Source of the DNA: Echria macrotheca
Taxonomy: Eukaryota; Ascomycota; Sordariomycetes; Sordariales; Schizotheciaceae
Direction: 5' to 3'
Assembly (NCBI GenBank): GCA_030411725.1
Contig: MU839828.1
Span: 3,286,001 to 3,350,000, forward strand
Length of the DNA: 64,000 bases
The position numbers and the translations under genes were made by a program. The notes beneath the pieces are model-generated. The model was given only the letters and a program-made list of their open reading frames with translations, was not told where the DNA came from and made no database searches. Below are positions 1-7,862 of this stretch, in pieces (the first letter of the stretch is position 1; the number at the start of each line of letters is the position of its first letter).

Positions 1-640
1 AGGTGGAGCGTAGGAGTGTTGGAAGAGGAATTTGGCAGATGGATTGATGGGAAGAAATTTTTCTCGAGTTCGGTTTCGGTCAGGTGCGAATGCGTTTTTG
101 TAGAAGATAGAAGACGTCTGAACTTCTGGGCCGCGTGTTCAGGAGAGTTCAAGGTGGGATGGCACATGTGAATGCATGATGAGGGGCAGGAGAGCAGTAC
201 CCTTGTCACGGCAAAGCCATGTCGTCATCCTAGACTGCTGTGGAGCCTCGACCGTCACGCTGTGTGGCTGTGCTGGGGGCCTCAACAGGGATTGCTTGGC
301 ATTCCTGGTAATGTGTGGCGCCACCCAGATTTCTGCTTCTCTCAGCTGCTCTCGACTCCGGCATGTGAAAGCGGCATCAAATTCGACAGTCGACGCGTAC
401 TCTGGACACGTTATCCCGAGGGCTTATTACTCTGGCTGAAGTGGTATTCTTGAGCTTCCCTCGTTGCCTCGTAATCGTGCTCATTTTGTATTCAGTCTTG
501 GCACATTGTGTGGCTCAGTTGCACTGCATTCCGAAATCTAGGCAAGCTCAATTCATTGCTCGCAACCCCAATTAATTGTACAGACGCGGCGTAACCATCA
601 TGACCCATCAAGCTCATTCATCTTCCCTCCATTTCCATGT
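1..640. other. Intergenic left edge, no gene recognised
   Basis: Short overlapping reading frames on both strands show no domain, no convincing splice pattern and no signal peptide. The stretch probably holds 3' and 5' flanking sequence of genes outside the window and of the small gene ending at 641. Confidence 0.5.
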
Positions 641-910
641 CTAAGAGTCCATCTTGGTGTTCTTGGCAAACTTCTTCGTCACCTCGTCGTCCAGAGGGCC
701 CTTCGGGTTGGAGGTCAAGTTCTAGACACTGTCAGTAATTGATCAATCAGCGAAGAAGCTGCGACGTACCTCAAGACCGGATTTGTTGGTCTCCTCCTTG
801 TGGGAGGCGTCATCGGTGCCCTGGCCCGAGGCAGGCGTGTCGTGCATCTGCTTGCCGGAGGACCGCTCAGGCGGCGGGGACTGTCCGCGTTCAACAGGTT
901 CGGAAGGCAT
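641..910 (-). CDS. Small conserved-type disordered protein (73 aa), two exons
   Basis: Exons are 771..910 and 641..722, with a 48-bp intron (723..770) that starts GTACGT, carries a TACTGAC branch site and ends CTAG. The spliced frame runs from MPSEPVERGQ to a TAG stop. It is hydrophilic, rich in Pro, Ser, Gly, Lys and Asp, with no signal peptide or membrane segment. The pieces SGKQMHDTPASGQG and NLTSNPKGPLDDEVTKKF resemble short disordered, possibly stress-linked proteins that recur in filamentous ascomycetes, but I know no named function. The good splice sites and coherent composition argue that it is a real gene although both exons are very short. Confidence 0.6.
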
Positions 911-1651
911 GATGAATTTGTGTAGTGTTCACCGTTTGCAGTGCTTTGGAGATCGGGACCAGAGGAGTGCAGGGAATAACCGAACGTTTAAATAAGGTAC
1001 GGTCCTCCGAAAACCCCGAATAACAAGTAGGTTGACATCAGAGAGCACGGCAAGTTCCCCTATTCCGTCATTGTCCTTGTCCTCCGTAAGCTCCAGCAAT
1101 TACATCATGGCCCGCCGGGATCGCTGAAGGTGCATATGCGCCGCCCTGTGGGGTGCCCAACAAGCAGATGAAATCCTCTCAGCCTTGCATTCACTCGTTT
1201 GCCTGCCAAATTGCAGCAGCAGAAGGCTGAAACTCGGTGCAACCGTGAAGTGAGGGGAAAGTCGGGATGAGGGGCCGGGCAACGCGAATGTCTCCGCATC
1301 AGCATCTCCAACCCAACAGCGGCCGTCGGCCAATGCGGCATCGCATAAACGGCCAAATTGTCAGCCCATTCATTCCCGCTGTTTGTTTTGGACGCGACTG
1401 ATGCCGTGTCCCGGTCCAACGGGCACGAATCTTCGGCCGCCCGACGATCGTTAACTCGTACTACATACACGTCGACCTACGAACTCTGTTTGCCCGCTGC
1501 AAGTCTGCTTTCTTGCCTGGTGGCCCCAGCACGCCCAGCTGAGACAGCCTAGCCCGACGCCATCGCGACACGCCAAGACCTTCCAAACCGCGACACAACG
1601 TTTCCACCAGCTTCTCCGGGCCAGCCTCCGCCCGGGCGGGCAACTGCGACA
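911..1651. other. Divergent intergenic region between the 73-aa gene and the coiled-coil gene
   Basis: About 740 bp separate two divergently transcribed genes. It should contain both promoters and the 5' leader of the downstream gene. The last 150 bp are C-rich and pyrimidine-biased, as is common upstream of fungal start codons. No coding sequence is supported. Confidence 0.5.
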
Positions 1652-2917
1652 ATGCCAGACCTCAACTCGGTTCCACCGTCTCCGCACCCACGCCGTGCTT
1701 CAGCTCACCAAATGCCGCCTCCCCCAGTTCCGGGCTCGTCGCTCGACAACATTCTCCCCTCGAACCAAGTCGCCGTCAATAGCGCTGCCAACACGGCCCC
1801 GAACTCATCATCTCTTCCTCACCCGCCAGCCATGTTTGTCGCCGCCGCGGGAGATAATACCGGAGTTGGTCCAGGGCCCGGACCTGTGCGGCATCCACGT
1901 CCGTTGACGGCAGCCGATCTGCATCTGCAACTCGAGAAGGAGCAGGAAGCTGTGGTATGTTGGGACGCTTGGAAGCCGTATTGAAGCGCTGACGAACCTC
2001 TGTAGGTCAACCGTCTCACCCGCGAGCTTTCCCTCCTCCGCGCCGCCCAGAATGCCTCGGTAGTCTCGAATGCGTCGTCGACATCGGCCAGCGCCTCGGA
2101 GTCCGCGCAGCCTGGAGACGGACATTCTGGGCCTGGGCTCGCCCATCACCGGGCTCCGATGCACCATCGAACATCGTCGAATGCGAGCAGCCGCAGCTTG
2201 ACTGCCAACGCCGGATCTGTAACAACTGCGTCCTTCACAGGTATCTCATCTCCTGCTCCGGTCCGACCGACCCAGCCGCCTGCTCTCGGCAGCCTAAGTC
2301 TCAGTCGTCAGAACAGTAGCGCTTCTCGTCGTAGTCGTAGCAGAGCCGAATCTCCATCGCCGGCTCCACATAGCATCCCAGGCCATGCGAGTAACAGCCA
2401 AACCCCGTCGCTCCCGCCGAGCTATACGCAATCACACCTAAATGACCCGTCCATGGCCAGCTACTTTGCCAACCGAGTGCCAAGCAGCTCTGCGGTGAGC
2501 GAGCTGTCCCCCGGCATTCTCCCTGGAACATCACGCTATGAGGAAACGGCCTTCTACCGGTCCGAGCTGGATTCGGTCAAAAAGGAGAATGAGGCTCTGA
2601 AGCGCCGGGTCCGGGAGCTCGAGCGGATGGTCCGGGACCGCCGTCCCAGCGATGCTAGCCGCGTCAGCGCGAGCGTGCCCACGGGCAGACCGCGGAGTGA
2701 TAGTGTCAGCACCACGGCCAGCGCCAGTGCCAGCGTGACGGCCAGCGCGACAGGCGGAGGGGTGACCATCGCGGCCCAGCGCGAGGGGAGGGAGCGGCCG
2801 CGCGTGGTGAGCATGTTGAGCACGGCGGGCAGCGTGGCTGTGGGTGTGCCCGAGGACGAGGTGCGGGTTGGCGAGAGTGCTGCGAGCGCTGGGTTGGGTG
2901 ACGCGACGCAGGCTTGA
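1652..2917 (+). CDS. Ser/Pro-rich coiled-coil protein of unknown function (404 aa)
   Basis: Exons are 1652..1954 and 2006..2917. The 51-bp intron begins GTATGT and ends CTCTGTAG, with CTGAC as branch site, and both sides are in phase 0. Residues 1-85 are Pro/Ser-rich. A short helix (HLQLEKEQEAVVNRLTREL) spans the exon junction near residue 101. The middle is a low-complexity Ser/Ala stretch, and near residues 230-260 there is a strongly charged coiled coil (ELDSVKKENEALKRRVREL). It has no basic DNA-contact region before the heptads, so it is not a clear bZIP factor. Such proteins are often scaffolds, but I cannot name the family. Confidence 0.75.
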
Positions 2918-3665
2918 GTTTCTACCATGACGAGATTGTTTGCGCTTGTTTCTGCTGGGTTGGGGTATAAAAGGCTAGGAGTTTCGGACAATCGTTATTT
3001 TTTTGTGGCGGAGCAATCCGGTGAAATTGAGACAGGAGGTTTATTAGCTCCTGTATTCCCCTTAGAATGCATGCCACGGCTATGTGGCTGTTATTCAGAT
3101 GGTTGACAGGCTGGTGATATCTTGAATTTAATTATGCCTTAAATTAGAGTGTGGAAGAGTCGGCTCAACCCCTGGGAAGGTAGCTGATGCTACTTTCATG
3201 TTGTGCGGATACCGCCATTCCCTTTGCACCCAACTTCTATCAAGAAGACGAAGCACATGCTAAGCCAGGGCATGATGCTACTTTGGTATTCCGGAAATCG
3301 GCATGTATCGAGAAGCTAGCTTTGGCCGGCGCTTTGGCGTGTGAGAGCTGCTTGGATAAACGCAAGCTAAGTACCAGGTAGGCACTACCCTTCCTTAAGA
3401 TCGAGACTTCACAATCATCCCCTTTATCAAGATTAACATACCTTACATATGCTAACCTACGCCAATTTTCTCATCTGTTTAAATCCTTATAATTATCACC
3501 TACTTAGCATCTATCCGTCCAAACTTACACAACCAAACCAATCCATCCGAATATACCGAGATGTGTACCTGTCTCCCCAGGAGTTTGATTTTGACACACC
3601 CATGCAACTCGTTATATCTCGAGAATCCAAAACTCAACCCCCGAACAAAATGAAGGCCCAAAAAA
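2918..3665. other. Intergenic, AT-richer spacer
   Basis: This holds the 3' flank of the coiled-coil gene and the 3' flank of the convergent UstYa-family gene. Frames here are short and without recognisable protein features. Confidence 0.5.
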
Positions 3666-4682
3666 TCAAGCAATCTCCCCCTCCCCCTCCTCAAGCCCAT
3701 CCCGATTCCCATCCGCATACCACCCCAACACCTCCTTAAACTCATGACTCATAACATGCACCTCGTAGTCCTCCGGCCTTCTCACCTCCGCAAACTTCTC
3801 CACAGGAACAGAATGCTCCTCCTGAAAGGCCAGTACGGCATCGAAATCCCTGCACTTATGATCAATATTAAAATCAGGAAACGCATGCTCCTGCGCGTCC
3901 ATCCAAAAGTGCGTGTACAGATCCACATTCGCGGTACACATCAGATTCTCGAGGAGTGTCTCGACGCAGTGAGAGACGTGCAGCTCTGCGAATTGATGCG
4001 ATGAAGAAGAGGAAGAAGAGGAGGGGGGAAAGTAATAGGGGTAGTTGAAGACGAGATGCTTGCGGAGCGTGTTGAGGCAGTGGATCTGGTGGAACACGTC
4101 GATCTTGGCGATGTAGCCGTCGTCCGGGCCGTAGCCCCACGACGAGGGAAAACGGGCGGCGTCGGATGGGTTTTTGTTGAGCCTCAGGATGTCGGCGCGC
4201 GAGATCGCGATGGGGTTGCGCGTTTGGATGCGGTCCCAGGCTGAGTCGACGGCTGGCGAGGGGGGGAGGCGGTAGATGCTTGGATTCGGGTCGAGGAGAG
4301 TGCCGTTCATGCGTTTTGTGAGGAGGGCGATGGTTATTCGGTCGAGGATGGGGGCTGGGGGGGGGGGATTTTGTTAGAGTTGGGTTGAGTTGTGTGAAAG
4401 AATGGGAAGAGAGAAAAACTTGCATGGTTGGGAGGTTGCTTTGAGGAGTCTGTTTTTTGTTGGGAAGAGGCCGAGGGATAGGCCGCCTGCTTCGTGGAAG
4501 AGCGTGGCGGAGATGGCTAGGGACAAGATGGAGATGCAGAAGAGGAGGATGTTGGCGATGATCAGCCATGGTCGGGGTGCTCTTTGTCGACGAAGATAGC
4601 CGTATGCTGAGTCGGTGTCGAGGAGCGAGCGGTCCTCGTCGGTGCTCCCGAGGGGAGAGTACTCTGTTGACTTGTCGTTCAT
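3666..4682 (-). CDS. UstYa-family (DUF3328) oxidase, RiPP/mycotoxin-type tailoring protein
   Basis: Exons are 4424..4682 and 3666..4354 (315 aa). The intron (4355..4423) has a GC donor, GCAAGT, the standard non-canonical form, and a poly-C then CAG acceptor; only this choice joins the frames. Residues 39-62 form one membrane helix after a short cytosolic tail. The lumenal domain carries the two family signatures, HQIHC at 175-179 and HVSHC at 212-216, followed by a Cys at 225. In ustiloxin, phomopsin and asperipin pathways UstYa proteins catalyse oxidative cyclisation of precursor-derived peptides. It lies head-to-head with a repeat precursor gene, 783 bp between start codons, which suggests it acts on that product. 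A Ser run (about 198-205) separates the two motifs. Family call is firm; substrate is inferred. Confidence 0.88.
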
Positions 4683-5465
4683 TTTGATTCTGGCAGACTC
4701 GCAGACTGAGAAAAACAGATGGAAAGGAGAAGTTGAATGCGGGAGTCCTCGAACCCAAGAACCCCGAGAAAGAAAACATCCTGACAAAGTTTCTCACAGA
4801 TTCTTTTGTTTTCTTCACCTCGTCAATATCCGTCCCGATAGCCGTCGCGGGGCATATCTAAACCGATCCGGAAGGTTATTGTCGTCCGCATACACGACAC
4901 ACGAAATCCGCCGATGGTCTTGTACGATGACAATGCATATGGCCATCGCCGCCTACATCAGGTAACACCGGCCTTGGCGTTTTCGGGAAGGTTGATTCAC
5001 AGCACGACGGGATCAACTCTCACTAACTGGTCAAGATGCACAACGACTCTAGCGCGGGTGGGGACTGTATCATGTAGGCAGAAAGGAATCAAGTAGATCA
5101 GTTTGTATGGCGGCGAAAAATATTTACGCTTTGGGAAGGTCGTCGCTATCTTTGCTGATTCAGGCAACATTTTGTACAACTACGCCACAGATTTGTCAGT
5201 ATGGAGTTGGGTTTGTCATTGCATATAGGACCGAAGGCGAAAATGTCGCCATGCCGTTTTCGAGGTGGCCATGATACGTTGTGTCTACCACCTACCTAGA
5301 TGGTCATGATGTGGATTATCTCTTGCTAGCAGGGAAAGTTGAAGGGGAGGTTGCGAGAGGGAATGAAATGAGATATAAGGGCTTGACTGAGCCGGAAATT
5401 TGAGTTGGGAGACTTGGATTCAACGACCAGAATCAACCAAAGACCCTCTCTGAATCTTGTCCAAC
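4683..5465. promoter_or_regulatory. Shared divergent promoter of the UstYa gene and the repeat-precursor gene
   Basis: The 783 bp between the two opposite start codons carry no plausible gene. A TATA-like TATAAG lies at 5374..5379, 87 bp before the precursor ATG. A shared region of this kind would allow co-regulation of the pair; no specific regulator site was identified. Confidence 0.55.
5374..5379 (+). promoter_or_regulatory. TATA-like element of the repeat-precursor gene
   Basis: TATAAG within GAGATATAAGGGC lies 87 bp upstream of the precursor ATG, a usual distance for a fungal TATA box with a short leader. Confidence 0.45.
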
Positions 5466-5921
5466 ATGCGCTCTTCCATCCTCGCTATCCTCGCCGTGGC
5501 TCTGCCGATGGCCCTGGCTGCTCCGGCTCCCGGTGGGTTCTTTCCGGGCTGTGTTGTTGGGATGCGCTAACACGATGAAGCTCCTGCCGTGGACTACATC
5601 CGCGAGGGCCGTGCTGTTGATTACATCAAGGAGGGCAAGCGAGCGCCTTCGGTCGACTACATCAAGGAAGGACGGTCTGTCGACTACATCAAGGAGGGCA
5701 AGAGGGAGCCCAGCGTGGACTACATCAAGGAGGGGAAGCGCAGTCCGGTTGTCGATTACATCAGAGAGGGTCGGTCCGTTGATTACATCAAGGAAGGCAG
5801 ATCGGTGGATTACATCAAGGAGGGCCGATCTGTGGATTACATCAAGGAAGGCAAGCGGGAGCCCAGTGTCGACTACATCAAGGAGGGCAGGCGCAGTGTG
5901 GACTACATTCGCGAGGGTTAG
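5466..5921 (+). CDS. Secreted repeat precursor, candidate Kex2-processed RiPP precursor (135 aa)
   Basis: Exons are 5466..5532 and 5581..5921. The 48-bp intron starts GTGGGT, has a GCTAAC branch site and ends GAAG; it splits an Ala codon. Residues 1-18 are a signal peptide ending MALA, followed by an Ala-Pro stretch to residue 25. The rest is eleven copies of VDYI(K/R)EG, starting at 26, 35, 47, 56, 68, 80, 89, 98, 107, 119 and 129. Linkers are either two residues (RA/RS) or dibasic plus Pro (KRAPS, KREPS, KRSPV), with dibasic sites at 42-43, 63-64, 75-76, 114-115 and 126-127. Every unit holds one Tyr next to Ile. This is the design of dikaritin precursors such as UstA: signal, tandem cores, Kex2 sites, UstYa gene alongside. 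It could also be a secreted repeat peptide without cyclisation. Confidence 0.85.
5589..5921 (+). repeat. Tandem array of eleven 27-36 bp units encoding VDYI(K/R)EG
   Basis: Units of 27 or 36 bp (one of 30) repeat without interruption to the stop codon. Third-position differences (ATCAAGGAGG, ATCAAGGAAG, ATCCGCGAGG) keep the peptide constant while the DNA drifts, which suggests selection on the peptide rather than very recent expansion. Confidence 0.85.
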
Positions 5922-6533
5922 ATTGGACACACAGTCTGCAACGTTGGAGACTTCTTGGGCATGTGGATGGAAAATGACAATTGACGTTTTAACAGAGGTA
6001 GATCTGTTTTGCTTGTTTGTCTTCAGACTGTAGGAATCAAAAAGACATTTGCTTTGCACACTGGCCTTTGGTCTCGCAATTGAGATGGTGCCTGATCTCT
6101 GATGGTTTGAAGGCAGCACTGCCGTGACTTCCTTGTTAGGGCAGCCGTGTCTTCGAACACGCAGTCAGTCATGCGTAGTCGTTGCCTCCTTCCCTCGTTC
6201 AGCGACACCCTTCTCTCACTCAACAACATCTTTCCCTCGTTCAACAAACACGACGTCATTTAGACGTGTGCGAAGGGACTTCGCAACATCCCATCATCCG
6301 CAGACACTGGACAGGAGTATCGAGGAAGCAGAGCAGTGGAATCTCTATAAAACATGGAGCGTCCTCCGTCCATCTCTCCCTCGATTCATCATCCGCATCC
6401 AACACTACTCTTCAGTTTTGCATCCTCAGACACACCTTAGACAACAGCATCACAGAACACATCCATTCTCCTTTTGAACCTAGAACCAGGCGACCTTTTA
6501 TACATTCCACACCTTTCCCTTCAGTCCGCAAAA
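5922..6533. promoter_or_regulatory. Spacer and promoter of the His-rich repeat gene
   Basis: About 610 bp, pyrimidine-rich in the middle (repeats of CCCTCGTTCA), with a good TATA box, CTATAAAA, at 6345..6352, roughly 180 bp before the downstream ATG. No coding sequence is supported. Confidence 0.55.
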
Positions 6534-7556
6534 ATGCAGGTCAGTCTCCCATCCCCGGCATCTCCATCCCCAACATCTCCATCCCCGACATCTCCATCCC
6601 CGACATCTCCCAAGGCCAACCAGCAACTAACGACCCATCAGCATTTGGCCAACACCATCAACGCCAAGGCCTCCATCATCGACAAGGTCCTCGGCCAGGA
6701 CAACCAGGGTCACGACAACAAGGGTCATGAGCACAAGGGCCATGAGCACAAAGGCCACCACAACAAGGGTCACGACAACTGGGGCCATGACCACAAGGGA
6801 TCTGACAGCTGGGGCCATGGCCACAAGGGCCATGACAACGAGGGCCACAACTGGGACCATGACCACAAAGACCACGACAACAAGGGCCATGACAACTGGG
6901 GCCATGGCCACAAAGGCCACGACAACAAGGGCCATGAGCACAAGGGCCATGACAACAAGGGTCACGACAACTGGGGTCATGGCCACAAGGGATCCGACAA
7001 CAAGGGGCATGACCACAAGGGACCCGACCACAAGTTCCCATTCCCTGACCACAAGTTCCCTGGCCACAAATTCCCTGACCACAATGGCCCTCACCACGAC
7101 AAACCTGACAACAAGGGACCTGACGACAACAAGCCGTCTAACATTTGCACCCCAGCACCTCCTGCCTCAGCCCCTCCCTGTCCACCACCAGCACGGCAGA
7201 CCGGTACCCCGATCTGGTGCAAGGTGACCCGCTGCGAAGTCACCCAGCCTTGCACACACCCGCAATGCGCACCAAGCTGGCCCGCAACAGCTTGCAAGCC
7301 CGACATCAAGTGCAAGCTCGACAAAACCAGCAAGCCTGACGGAACCAAGGGTCCATGCGCGGATAAAACTCCCTGCGCAGACAAGGACGACAAGAAGGAC
7401 GAGGACAAATGCAAGACCTCGGACACCTGTGCCCTGCCCGAGCAGCCGCCGGCGAATGATTCTGGTAAGAAGTGTGACGAGGGCTCCAGTGACAGTGAGG
7501 GCGAGGGAAAGAAGGGTAAGACGGATGGATCGGATGGGAACAAGGATTGTTGCTAG
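6534..7556 (+). CDS. His-rich GH(D/E)(N/H)KGH repeat protein with Cys-rich tail
   Basis: The likely start is ATG 6534, with exons 6534..6539 and 6642..7556 (306 aa). The 102-bp intron begins GTCAGT and ends CATCAG after an ACTAAC branch site. It is a multiple of three without stops, so an unspliced 340-aa form with an SPSPT repeat is also open. After a short helix (HLANTINAKASIIDKVLG) come about 20 hexapeptide-like units built from GHDNKGH and GHEHKGH, with Trp variants, to about residue 135. Then follow Pro-rich HKFP repeats, and a tail with 15 Cys ending in Lys-Asp-Cys-Cys. There is no signal peptide. High His and Cys content suggests metal binding or a desiccation-type role; this is inference. 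It follows the repeat precursor in tandem. Confidence 0.75.
   Translation: MQVSLPSPASPSPTSPSPTSPSPTSPKANQQLTTHQHLANTINAKASIIDKVLGQDNQGHDNKGHEHKGHEHKGHHNKGHDNWGHDHKGSDSWGHGHKGHDNEGHNWDHDHKDHDNKGHDNWGHGHKGHDNKGHEHKGHDNKGHDNWGHGHKGSDNKGHDHKGPDHKFPFPDHKFPGHKFPDHNGPHHDKPDNKGPDDNKPSNICTPAPPASAPPCPPPARQTGTPIWCKVTRCEVTQPCTHPQCAPSWPATACKPDIKCKLDKTSKPDGTKGPCADKTPCADKDDKKDEDKCKTSDTCALPEQPPANDSGKKCDEGSSDSEGEGKKGKTDGSDGNKDCC
6540..6641 (+). other. Putative 3n intron with a 15-bp tandem repeat
   Basis: GTCAGT donor, ACTAAC branch site and CAG acceptor support splicing, yet the segment is 102 bp and stop-free in frame. It contains about four copies of a 15-bp unit (CATCTCCATCCCCGA). Retention would add 34 Pro/Ser/Thr-rich residues. 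Confidence 0.55.
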
Positions 7557-7862
7557 GAAGGACCCGATCGAGGGAATGCTGGGTGATCAGCTTGAAGTTG
7601 CTGTTTGGGGGTTCCAAGTTCTAGTCGATGCAGATATATAGGAGTATAAAGTAATGTGACTGCGCGGATGAAAACAAGCAATGCTCTCAAACCGTGTACA
7701 GATGATGACCACTCACAACGTCTAGTTCACAGAAAAGACACGTTGCTTTGGTCTATCCAAGCATCATCACCGCAGTATTACCAATACCGAATACACAACC
7801 TCTCAAAGTTCCAGGCCTTCATCTGTCCAGCCCACTTCCATCACCCTCCGCCTAGTCCTCCC
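7557..7862. other. Convergent 3' spacer
   Basis: 306 bp between the stop codons of two convergent genes. Nothing beyond expected 3' untranslated sequence is seen. Confidence 0.5.

Noticed and set aside
3874..4818. 314-codon minus-strand frame across the UstYa gene
   Set aside because: Reads the UstYa exons in the wrong frame, giving a Pro/Arg/Ser-rich product; the HxxHC frame is the real one.
5466..5921. Pheromone precursor reading of the VDYI(K/R)EG repeats
   Set aside because: Ascomycete alpha-type pheromone repeats contain Cys/Trp-rich decapeptide-like units; none occur here, and the UstYa neighbour favours a RiPP.
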